Source: Gnetum montanum
Lineage: Eukaryota > Streptophyta > Gnetopsida > Gnetales > Gnetaceae
Direction: 5' to 3'
Length of the DNA: 64,000 nt
Assembly (NCBI GenBank): GCA_015680685.1
Contig: MNCI01005967.1
Span: 65,438-129,437 of the forward strand
Shown here one piece after another: positions 13,001-23,332 of the stretch. Under the pieces are notes generated by a model. That model ran no database searches, was not told the DNA's origin, and saw only the letters and a program-made list of their open reading frames with translations. Position 1 is the stretch's first letter. Every line of letters starts with the position of its first letter. The translations under genes were made by a program, and so were the position numbers.

Positions 13001-15624
13001 CCTACAACACTCAAATATTGGCTTAGCTACCTAGAAACGGAAGTTGGAGTAGATGGATATAAAATTGATTATATGGACCTATCAGTAGTAAAGGAATGAA
13101 TGTAATATAAGCAGTGAGATACTTTCAATGTTTACAAGGGGACAAGGAAAGACTTAAAGAAGCTCTTCCCCTTGTTCATTGAAAATATATTTGTAATAAA
13201 ATTGAATAAAAGTGGGAAATCATCCCTAGATGATTATATAAGTTGTATTAGACTATATCACAAGGAAGGGTGGTAGATTGAATGTTAGTCATCTACTAAA
13301 GAGTGGTTAATGAGATAGAAAAGCTCTTTCAAGAAGAAAAGAATGGAAAGAAGAAAACCAAGAACAAATGACTTAATTTTGGGTTTTCTTATGGATTAAT
13401 AAAAGAGGTGGAATTTTTATTTGCTAGAGGTCAAGAGAAGTAATCAAGAATTACTTTTGTGGCATACTTTGAGTTGCCACTATGTCAACACTTGGTGATT
13501 ATAATGTTAGCATGCAACATTAATGGGAAAGGTCTATTGGTGCTATCATATAGGACCAAAGAAGAGGTGGCTACCTCTATGATGTAGAGCATAGAGGATC
13601 CATAGAGAAAAATAAGTGATGATGTTGCAATGAGCAAGGAGGGAATCTTAGAGAGCACCTTCAAAATAGTGTAGAAGGGAAAGGATTCTAGAAAGAAAAA
13701 AGCTCTTTCTAAGCTTATGAAGGAAGAAGTATCTTCTGAGACCTCCATAGTGAAGGTGTCCCAGGAAATGCTATCAGAGAAAATAAGTAAGCAGTTTATA
13801 GTTTTACTTTGGTTTTGGATTCTATACTTCAATTAGTTTTGGTTAATTATTGTTAATTATTTCTATAGCCTAAGTCCTACTAAGGTTAAGTACTAACATG
13901 ATACATCAATGTTATATTAGCACTAGGTATAATATCATGTTTGATGTTAGATCTATTTTTAATGTTCAAATCATATACTACATTGATAGCATCTAACTCT
14001 ACTATATAATTTGTTTGTAGACGCTACACACAAGAAAATGATATTGAGGTAATAAATGAAAAAGCTCCAATCCAACCTTCCTTCTATACCGAAGAGTTTG
14101 TAGAAAGGAATGGATAATGTTGAATTAAATTTTCTTGCTAACTTGCTTATGTTAGATGAAAATGATAAGATCAATGAACATGGATTTGACTTGCTTTCTA
14201 ATCCATTTGACTTGGACTTTAACAAAACAAGCCAAGAAAGAGATGAGAAAGATGGAGATGACATGAGTGGTGGAAGGGATGACATTCCAAAAATAGACAT
14301 CTTACCCTTGATGTAAACTACACTTTCAAAACAAGAAAAGAAAAATTTGAGTAATGTGGAAGTCTACAAATGGATTAAGAAAATAACATGTTCAAAGCTA
14401 TCTACCTCCTATTGTAAGTTTAGTCATTAAAAAATGTAAAAATAGTAAAATTAGCATGGAAAATCTAATCAAGTAAGTATTTTTCATAGAGATGAAGAAA
14501 AAATATGCTCTTGTGTGAAAGACAAGCATCTAATAATGGAGGGATTAGTAAAAGATATAGAGTAGAAGCTAAGATAACATAAGTATTTGCAATTCGCATT
14601 AATGTCAAGATTGTTATACATCATAACTAACATAATTGTTTGTTGTAGAAATTACAATAAAACTGAGTAAAGTTAGGCTGATATTCAAAGACCTAGTAAT
14701 AAATGTTGATGTTTTAGAAGGGAATGTAGTAGTAGAAAAATAAGTGCTACTCTAAATTATGTGAAGGATATGAGGGTATTGACTATTAAATAAGTGAACA
14801 CAAATGCCATACTATTAGATGCATTAGAGTAAGTGTGGAGAAAGAAAGCATATTATAAAAGAGAAATAAAGATGTTGTTAAACTAATAAGAATTAGTAGA
14901 AGTAGATCTTTCTGGAAGAAAGATGGTTAGAAGAAATCCTCTAGCTAGAGCATACTAGAAATAGAATATTAAGAGAAAGATCTCATGCAATGAAAAAAAT
15001 CTACATTAGCCATGACATGCTCCATGGTAAGTTTACAATATTTAGCTACAACATATGAGAGCTAGGGCCAAATGCACTAAAAAATAAGAAGTGGTACAAG
15101 AGAGAGTACCATAGATTTTTAAGGAAAAATAAAAGTGTATATACTAATAAAAAAATAGGAACTTTTTTATCCATGAACAAAGTTGGAGGAACTATTCAAA
15201 GATTTTTTTTAATAGTGTGATGGTGATCACACTCATAAAGCAAGAAAGATCTCTTTAAGGAAACTTGTAGAAGAGGATTAATAAAGCAACATAAACTCAA
15301 AGGAGCAAAGAGCATATGAAAAAATGGGCCAATATATTGTTGAATATTCCTAACTCAGTGTTTGAAAATTTATAAACATCAAACTTGAGTCTAGGGAAAG
15401 TTGAAAAAAGGATTCTAGAAATATATACAGACATGCACGAGAAGACTTTACTTCTTATAGCACATGTTGTTTAATATCATAAACAAAGACATACTAAGAT
15501 ACTTTTTATTTTCTTAATAGATCTAGGAGAGAGCTATTATGATCTAGCTACAACAACACACTTGAAATTCATGTAAATAAATAGCGATGATGAGGAAGAA
15601 GAATTAGTTGTAGGGGGAATAGAT
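10064..15624 (+). other. Unidentified interval, probably interior of a decayed LTR element
   Basis: No intact gene and no recognisable RT, integrase or protease. Short open stretches occur on the plus strand at 11849-12043, 12703-12930 and 14110-14316; the last is acidic (LMLDENDKINEHGFDL) and followed by basic, lysine-rich stretches. About 13500-13800 also reads as K/E-rich plus-strand coding interrupted by TAG. Because an LTR with a preceding G-rich tract ends the interval at 15625-16423, the simplest reading is a non-autonomous or badly decayed LTR element. I cannot name a family, and 10064-11400 shows nothing recognisable. Confidence 0.4.
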
Positions 15625-16423
15625 TGATGTCTAGTGTTAGTCATAAATTCTTGGGATACAAGTGTAAATGATGCATGATATCAAATTTGAATTATAATTT
15701 ACATGATGCTAAGTTTTATAGTTATGTGTAATTGATGCACTACATTAATTTTAACTTAGCTATAGGTGTTGTGTAAATGAAGTACAATGTTGAATTTGTT
15801 TATGACATCACTTACCATTTTAAGGTAATGTGTAAAGTATATGAAGGAAATTTTTTTTTTATTTACTTATCATTTTAGTTAGCTTTGATCTACTTTTCAA
15901 TGCCCTTTCTATTAAAATTACAATCATTTATATTTAGAGAAATATTTACATTTTAATTGCATGTTAGTAACTTGGTGGAATAAATAGAACCAATCTTGAT
16001 TGTAACATATAATTGTATGGTAACCCAGTACTAATACCCCCTTGTATTATAAATAGAATGTTAGTTGGTAATTCTTTTAGTGCTAATACTAGTCCAAGAT
16101 GTGTGCGAAAGGTTGGGAATATATGCCTATCATTGTAAAGCTAGTATATAATTTAATTTTTAATTAATTAGATTTAATATTAAATCATCAATTATTTATC
16201 ATGGTCTATTTTAGCTTATAGAATATGAAATAATATTACATCATATGCCTCACTTTTATTTAAATCATAAAATTTGACCATTATTAACTTAAGTGGAAAT
16301 ACAACCAACAACAAATATTTAACTCTCTAGAAGCCATGCTAATCCATTCATAGATTACAGTTTGATTGCATTCAACATTTATGATTTGTATGGTTAGATG
16401 TAGGGTAGTCTTGTCACTCATCA
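15625..16423 (+). repeat. LTR B, about 799 bp
   Basis: AGTTGTAGGGGGAATAGAT (polypurine-like) precedes TGATGTCTAG at 15625. The far end is GTCACTCATCA at 16423, nearly the same as the end of LTR A (TACCACTCATCA). Internally, AAGATGTGTGCGAAAGGTTGGGAATATATGC corresponds to the block around 9728 in LTR A. No primer site follows, so it is read as a 3' LTR on the plus strand. The left boundary is the less certain one. Confidence 0.6.
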
Positions 16424-18637
16424 CTAGCTATTGTAATATTGTATTATAGTATGTTTTTAGTTGGACATACATCTTAAATTCTTAATAACTTACAATTTAT
16501 TTTAAGGTGACAAAAATAGCTAGATGGAATGAAATAGAGGTCATTTCACAAAGGGCTTGATTCATATACAAATAGAAGAGAGGTTAGTTAGCAAGATCCA
16601 AAAGAGGATGTTTAAAGTAGTAGATCATTCAAAACATGATAATCATTTAAATCAGTGACATAGAGATAGAACTCCTAGGAAGAGGCAAGAGGAGAAACAC
16701 CAAAGCATTTGTTAATGATAGCCTTAGTGTAGAACATATACCATGTTGATCAAACTCCAACTAGATTTGGTGGTTTAGATGAAAGATGTAACATTAGGTA
16801 GTTCTCTAGACTGAAAGTAATAATAGATAGGAAGGATCATGATATTCTAAATTTATATAATAAATATTTATATTTCATTCGGGAATTTGAATGGAACATA
16901 GAATAAACATGTGAACATCATGTTTAGAAAAGAAATTGAGAAATAGAAACTTTATTGATAAATTTTTGGAGCCTTTGTAACCCAAATCTAGTTGAAAGTT
17001 TTCCTTTCCTTGGCTAGATTGATAATTTGGTATGACCTTGAGGTGATCAATAATCCACCCTATAGTTAGCCTAGTTTTATCTTAGGTCAAGAAGATGTTA
17101 AGTCCTCTTGGTCTGCATTTCCAATAATTTTAGCATAAATGTACTATTACATTCCTTCATACATTCTTTGTAAGATAAAGGAGGCCATACCATGGAAGCA
17201 TGTTGGTACAAAGTTGGACTTGATGCTCTATAAGTATAGGATAATAATCAAGCACAAGTAACAAGTTGAGCCTCAAATCAAGAGGAAAAACAAGGTCATT
17301 CACAAGCTTCCAATTCTAGTAATATAATTAATCAAGATTCTTAGATTCTAGACTATCTCATATAGGTTTAGTGTAGTGTCACACCTAGACTATCCAATTG
17401 AGGCTACCTATATATCAACAACCACTATAGAATCAAGTCCCACATAGTTCTATCAGTGTGAGGGTATGATGAAGGACAAAGATGAGCAAACAGGATGGGG
17501 CCCTACTATTCCTTGGAACCATTAAGCCATAGCATTTTTTCAATAATTGAGTACAATGAATAGACAATTCAAAGTATTCTATGGTCCCTGAACCAAGGGA
17601 ATCATTGATTTTAAGACCTTTCTCATAGTATGATATGATTAATGTATATGAGAAGTAATAGGAGGGGTGTACTGACCTAAATCGTTAGTGTAAGGCTGGA
17701 AAGGAAAAAGACAACGAGAGATCGTCGGACAGACATAGTTGACACTACCTTTGCCTGAGGGCAAGCTGAAAAAGGGAATAAAGGCAGAGTGCCTTGGATG
17801 GTTTTCATGCAAATCAACCAAGGACTTCGCTAAGCGTAAGCTACGGCTAGCACTGGGGTTATTGTAAACAATGTAAACAGAATGCAAACAACGATACGAA
17901 ATGTAAACAGAGCATACTGAATTATAAATAAAGCATAAATAGAGTTATACTGTAAAAAAAGCATAAACCAAAGTAAATAATGTAAATAGGAGGCAATGAT
18001 GAAACTGTATTGTATTGCTCAAATAGGAATATGCACCGGTCAAAGCGTAGTTGCACACGTGTGGATGGCAAGTCAAATGCCTAGCCCTAGAATGATATGA
18101 CGCAATGATGCAACGATGAAATGGGATGAACGTGAGAAAAACTTGGAAGCCAACAATCAAATGTGCCGAGTGCCCAAGGACTGCAAGTTCTATCCTTTTT
18201 CAGAATTGCCAATCTCTCCAATTTTTCAGAATTGCCAATTTTTTAGAATTTCCAATCTCTCAAATTTTTGCCTCCATCAATCTTCTTCTTTTTGCCTCCT
18301 CCAGTTTGTGTGAATTGATAGGGTATTTATAAGGTTGGGCTAGGCTTGGGCAGTTGCATTCTTTGAACAGGTTTAATGTATCCGTGTTGGATAGTTGTGC
18401 ACGAGTTGGATGTGTGTTGGCAATTGCATTCTTTGACCAGATTCAATGTATTTTATAATTTGTGGGTCATTCAAGCCTATAAAAATACAAACAAATTAGA
18501 AAAATAAGCCCTCAAGTGATAAAAATTTAAAGAAAATTGCGGATTAACTTCGACTCTAGCCCGGTTGAAAAATTATTTTTTGTTGTTTTTTTAGACCATG
18601 AGGGCTTGACATGCCCACAAATGGGGATTTATAATGA
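16424..18637. other. Unclassified repeat-like DNA
   Basis: No gene is recognised. A polypurine-like GTGAGGGTATGATGAAGG at 17458-17475 hints at a further LTR start, but I cannot find its other end. From 17870 to 17990 short words AATGTAAACAG and AGCATAAA recur, and 18195-18275 holds three imperfect copies of TTTTTCAGAATTGCCAATCTC. From about 17690 the base composition becomes less AT-rich. Confidence 0.35.
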
Positions 18638-19270
18638 AATGTACAACAAGAAAAATTTGATTGCCCAGCGTGACCTGTAGTGTGACCTGTGGTGTGACCT
18701 CCAAAACTTGCAATTTCGAGCAGAAATCTGAAATTTTTGAAGGCTGGGACCCATAGTTATCAATAGTGGACCCTAAGGATGACTTGCACCCTTGAAATCA
18801 AGTCATTTTGGCTTAGTTTTGGGGCTCTAAAAGTTGGTGACGCTGATCCTTACGCTGTGCAACGTCTGAAAAAATAACCCCAGCGTCACCAAGTCAAAAT
18901 GGCATATTTGAGGCCCAAATCTTGATTTTCTAGAGGCTGGGAGCTACTGAGGACCTTGGTGAAGGTCATGGGGGATCCTTGTGCTCAATTTCGGCCTGTT
19001 TTGACTTAATTTTGGGGCTCAAAAAGTTGGTGACGCTGATCCTTACGCTGTGTAGCGTCTGAAAAAGTAACCAAAGTGTACTTAGCCAAAACCAAACATT
19101 TTGAACCTGAAACTTTTGATTCTGGATGCTGGAAGTTGGTGCAGTCACTTGTGGGCCCCAAGGGGACCTTGCCTATTGAATCATGGGCCATCGGGAGTTG
19201 TTTCGGAGGCCTCCAAGTTTGGTCACGCTGTACTCATGTTGGGCAGCAACATGACTTAGCTTGATTCTTG
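18638..19270. repeat. Degenerate tandem repeat, unit about 192 bp
   Basis: The word AAGTTGGTGACGCTGATCC starts at 18831 and again at 19024, and AAGTTTGGTCACGCTG starts at 19215, giving spacings of 193 and 191 bases. The two first units share a longer run from TTTTGGGGCTC to CGTCTGAAAAA. A possible older unit begins near 18660 with GCGTGACCTG words. The GC-richer composition contrasts with the flanks. No coding potential is convincing. Confidence 0.7.
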
Positions 19271-19314
19271 TCTAAAAGTGCTAGGCCAACATTTGTGGTG
19301 TTTCAAGGGGTGTT

Positions 19315-19455
19315 GGAACTTGAAACATTTTTTTAACAATTTTTACCTCATATATTTAAGTTAGAACTTTATAACTTAGTATTAACCACTAAAATCAAAC
19401 CCATAACTTGGAGTTTCCAAATCAAGAGTCTTACCACTAGGCTAACAACTCATTA
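19315..19455 (-). repeat. tRNA-derived SINE-like element, copy 2
   Basis: On the minus strand the copy starts GAGTTGTTAGCCTAGTGGTAAG, which includes a Pol III A-box-like TAGCCTAGTGG, followed about 30 bases later by a B-box-like GGGTTTGATTT. It continues with AAGTTATAAAGTTCTA and ends with CAAGTTCCAACACCCC. The same succession occurs at 31961-32110 (+) and 53030-53165 (-). Confidence 0.7.
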
Positions 19456-19779
19456 TTATATATCCTAAGTAATAGTATAAATGTGATTTATTTTTAAGTT
19501 CATAGAGTCACACTTATAAATGAATAGATGATGGACTACATGGTTAAACATGAATAAATATCAAAGGACCATATTAAAGATTTATGGACATGAATTAATA
19601 AGGTCTATGCTAAAGGCTACATCTTATAAAATGAACTATTTATATAAATATAGAAAAAATATTTTAAACTTTGAGTATTGATTAAAGGCTACATTATACA
19701 TGGTTCTCATAAATGAGTAGTAGGGAATAGGCTTCCATATGCATATTTGAGACAAGACAAAGATATATACTTACGATTG

Positions 19780-20100
19780 CATGTGATAGTAAAACTTAAC
19801 TACAAGTGAGATTCATATCCATATCCAAGTCCTATTGCAAGAAAGGATAAAATTCTTCATTTCTTCCTATGTCTCTTTTTATCTACATGTGATAGTAAAA
19901 CCTAACTATAGGTGAGATTTGTATCCATATCCAAGTCCTATTGCAAGAATGGATAAAATTCTTGATTTCTTCCACTTGTCTCTTTTTATCCATATGTGAC
20001 AATAAAAGTTAACTACAAGTGGCATTCATAACCATATCCATGTCTTATTGCAAGAAAGGATAAAATTCTTAATTTCTTCCTCTATCTCTTTTTATCTCTA
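19780..20100. repeat. Minisatellite, three units of about 106 bp
   Basis: Units start with ATGTGATAGTAAAA at 19781, the same at 19887, and ATGTGACAATAAAA at 19994. Each runs through CATATCCA, TATTGCAAGAA and GGATAAAATTCTT to CTCTTTTTATC. The units differ by scattered substitutions, so the array is not recent. Confidence 0.85.
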
Positions 20101-20559
20101 AATTGTTAAAATATATAAAGACTATAATATAAAAATAATGGTAGACTTAAATGTTTGCAAAATGGAAAGCAACATGTAGGCTTTTTACATGGTTATCTTA
20201 AAACTTGTTTAACATTAAATTGAAGTCCTTTTCAATAGACTAGCAATGATCATTTTAAAAGAAAAGCTATTTGAGGTTAAAGTATATACATTGCTATGAA
20301 GGATTTCAGTCTCTCTTGTTTTTTATATAATTTTCTTCATCTTTTTACTTATATTCCTCTTTTCACTTTTCGCTTTGCTTCTTTTTATGCATAGTATTGT
20401 GACTTGTATTATGTAGAATCTCCTACTTAGCTTTGTATGGTCTATGAGCTGACAAAGTCTATATAAGTTTGAGCTTTGGTTTGAATCATTTAAGAAAATA
20501 TTTATTTTATTGTTAATTAATAAAACTTTAAAAAGGGTATGAGTTTAGTTTACAAACGG

Positions 20560-21640
20560 TCAAGAGATAAAATTATTTAATAGTTTCCTTGGTATTAAAC
20601 AAGGGTGTCTCTTGTTTCAACTTTGATTGGGCTTTTCATTAATAAACTTAAATAGTAGATGCATAAAATACCAACTTAATTTGCAAGTACAATTAGAAGT
20701 AGTATTGTAAGACTCTTACTCTATGTGGATGCATTTATCTTAATTTTAAATTCAATGGAAGAATTGCAGCAAATACTTTATACTCTTAATGACTTTTCTG
20801 AGTGTTTAGAAATGAAAATTAATGTCCAAAAAAATAGGATGTACAATTTTACCATAGGAAATGAACAAATGAACATAACTTCCTTTTACAAATATGTTGT
20901 CGTAAAATGTTCTAGCAATTACGAATAAGATCACTACATTACTCAAAGCATTGCAAATGGTATGAAAGCCCTATTTTCATTAAAAAACAAATATAAAAAG
21001 AAATCTATTTTAGCTTGAAATATCCAGAAACAAAATTATCATGTCATTGTTCAACCAAACATTTTTTATTGGTGTGCCAACTTGCTCTATCAAATAAATA
21101 TGGGAAACAAATAGAAGAAATTCAAAAGCTTTTCCTATGAAGAAAGTGATACAATATTATACTATACTTTTTGAAGCAAAAATGATGCCTTTAGAAGTTC
21201 AAGCTAGTTGTCAATTTATAGCTTACACTCATAATCTTTCTAAATTCTTGTTGGATAAATAATCTAAAAAAGTGATGATGGAAACAATGATAAAAGATGT
21301 CTAAAAGATGGCTTCATGGGGAAGTTTTATGGCTTAGTAAATGGAATATTCAAGAGCACATTCTTTATTTTGACCTCGAGTAAATTCATCAATTAGGAAA
21401 ATAAACCGTACTTCAAAGACTTTCGAAAATTACAAGGAAAAAACATTTCTAGTTGATCACTATGGGGAAGTCCTTAATTCAAGGGAAAATTATTTCTTTT
21501 GATTTGCATGCATAATTAGTAGAGTAGAAATGAGACTTCATCGTCTATGCCCTACAAATAGATGGCTTAGAGTTCCTCGTGGAGAATACATATGCAACTA
21601 TGCCCTACAAATAGCATTAAAGGTGAACACCACATTTTCT
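20560..21640 (+). pseudogene. Non-LTR (LINE) reverse transcriptase fragment
   Basis: The region reads GIKQGC at about 20591, then, after a one-base shift, GLFINKL; this is the fingertip block of plant LINE reverse transcriptases (usually GVKQGCPLSPTLF). It is followed by LLYVDAFILILNSMEEL at about 20713-20770, in the place of the YxDD catalytic box, here YVDA so the second Asp is lost. FYKYV near 20885 is the block that normally reads F(K)YLG. Further downstream (to about 21620) fragments such as QPNIFYWCANLLYQ fit the LINE C-terminal part. Stops and frameshifts throughout make it a fossil. The 5' part of the LINE and a poly-A tail were not found. Confidence 0.72.
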
Positions 21641-22279
21641 TACCATGTCTAACTTTTAAATACATTAAATATAGATAAAATATTACAATTATAAACTTAA
21701 TTGATTTATTCTAAATGTTACCTAATTTTTTAATTATGTTATCAAAACTTATAGCTTTCATATTTTTACTATTCAATAGTAGTGGACACAATAAAATTAC
21801 AAGTTTAATTTCATATTGCTGATATGATATTGTGTGGTTAGGGTGCCATAATTTTTTTAACAAAGGAAAAAATGCGTAAAGTTTCCCGTTTCTCTCAACA
21901 CTCCTAATTCTCTATTTATCAATTTGTCTTTTCAATTATGCAGAAGATTGGTAAAAGACGTGATCCACTACTTGTACGGGCTCCCAATTTTTTTTCGAGA
22001 ATTGTCTTACAAAGAAGCGTCCAAAACAATGGTGGCCAGTTTTCCATGACGCAGACATCACAGGACGGCGCAAGAAATTTTCTGGATCCTCTGCTCGTGT
22101 TCATACTATAATAATTAAAGACCTAACGCTAAAGCAAAACAAAACAAAGTCTCTCCGCTAATGGACGGAGGGTGTGTTAACAGATAGTCACATGCGTAAG
22201 CCTGCCGACATTGCGAAAAAAATGCGGATCAGTCAATTCTTTGATTCCAAGATTATTCCCCAGTGAATAGCAACCACAC

Positions 22280-22870
22280 ATTTATATGTTCACGTGTTTG
22301 TTTCTAAAGTTTGAAACCGTACGTCGGAGTTTGTTTCATCTACCTAAAAAAGAATTAAAGTTTCGCTAATCTTCCAGTCCTTCTGTAACGTCAGACCCAA
22401 ATAAAGCTTTTTCTCATAATCGAAGGTCAGAGTTTAGTTCCTCTACCAACCTCATCTCCCAATCACTAAAAAACCTTAAAACCAATCTCATCTCCCAGTC
22501 AAAACCGAACAATGCTTTTTCTCATATACTGTTGACGTGCTTCGGAAATGACCACTGAGGGCCAATGCAGACTGCAACGCAGGGATAAACATGTAGTGGT
22601 CGTCGTTGTCTTCCAAGTCGGTGAAGGCTACTATTCTCTGTACTCAAGAGCGCAGACCATGGAAGAGCGCAGACCATGGATGTTGTCATTGACGTTAAAT
22701 GAATCAATCATCATCGTCAGCATCCTCCCTAAATTATTTTGAGGATAGATTTCCTTTTTTCCTTGGAAGATTTCATGTATGTGAGGACGATGTCTCCATT
22801 TGTGTGGTGCAAAATTCGTGTGAACACAATTTGGAAGAAGCTGTGTGCCAATAATCTTGCTATAAATAAA
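22280..22870 (+). promoter_or_regulatory. Putative promoter of the terpene synthase gene
   Basis: A TATA box TATAAATA lies at 22861-22868, 56 bases before an ATG at 22924. Upstream are a palindromic G-box CACGTG (22291-22296) and three TGACGT/ACGTCA motifs (22388-22393 on the minus strand, 22533-22538 and 22690-22695 on the plus strand). G-box and TGACG motifs are bound by bHLH and bZIP factors and often occur in jasmonate- or wound-responsive plant promoters; that this applies here is inference. A perfect 17-bp tandem duplication (22647-22680) sits between the last two motifs. Confidence 0.5.
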
Positions 22871-22923
22871 TATAGTTGAAGCCATAAGGTATTGCCCAGA
22901 GTAGCGCAGATCGAGAACAAAGC

Positions 22924-23332
22924 ATGGAAGCAACAATGCAGGTAAGGCTTAGTTGCAGTTGCAAAGCCAGCATGCTTCTCAATGCCGGTCATTATCATCG
23001 TGTTAATATTATCAGCAAATTATTGCGGAGAAGTTGTGCTTCTTCTTTTTCATAATCTTCATCTTCATCTTCATGTAGGGGCCTTCCAGCACGATTTCGC
23101 TTATCAATTGAAGCTTAATCTCAGTACTTCTCGGCTTCATCTCCAGGCATCCCCATATCAATTCCAGCTCAACACTTTACCCCAAGAAAAATGGAGAAAA
23201 ATGCTCGCACTTTGTTTTCTGTCTGTAGTTGAATTCTCTGCTTTGCTTTGATTTTGTTATATATTACTGTAGTTCGTATTCAGTTTTCTTCCTGAAATAT
23301 TAACTTGCTGACATCCGATCGTTCTTCGTTAG
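22924..23332 (+). other. Candidate 5' exon(s) and first introns of the terpene synthase gene (unresolved)
   Basis: The first ATG after the TATA box is at 22924 and opens MEATMQ followed by a perfect donor CAG|GTAAGG at 22941/22942. Read through without splicing, the frame gives a Ser/Arg-rich stretch (VRLSCSCKASMLLNAG...) resembling a plastid transit peptide until a stop near 23052. A pyrimidine-rich run ending CATGTAG at 23078 looks like an acceptor, and the open frame after it runs to about 23220. I cannot find the RR(x8)W motif or the W-D-D stretch typical of plant TPS N-termini, so the true first exon remains undecided. Confidence 0.35.

Noticed and set aside
9177-16423. LTR A and LTR B as the two LTRs of one element
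   Set aside because: No primer site follows LTR A, a polypurine tract precedes both, and their sequences are too different for a pair.
17458-17600. A further LTR beginning at 17467 (TGATGAAGG after GTGAGGGTA)
   Set aside because: I could not find a matching TCATCA end, shared LTR core or target duplication; kept only as a hint.
22548-22742. ORF before the TPS gene as its first exon
   Set aside because: It lies upstream of the TATA box and has no TPS features; the 17-bp tandem duplication falls inside it.
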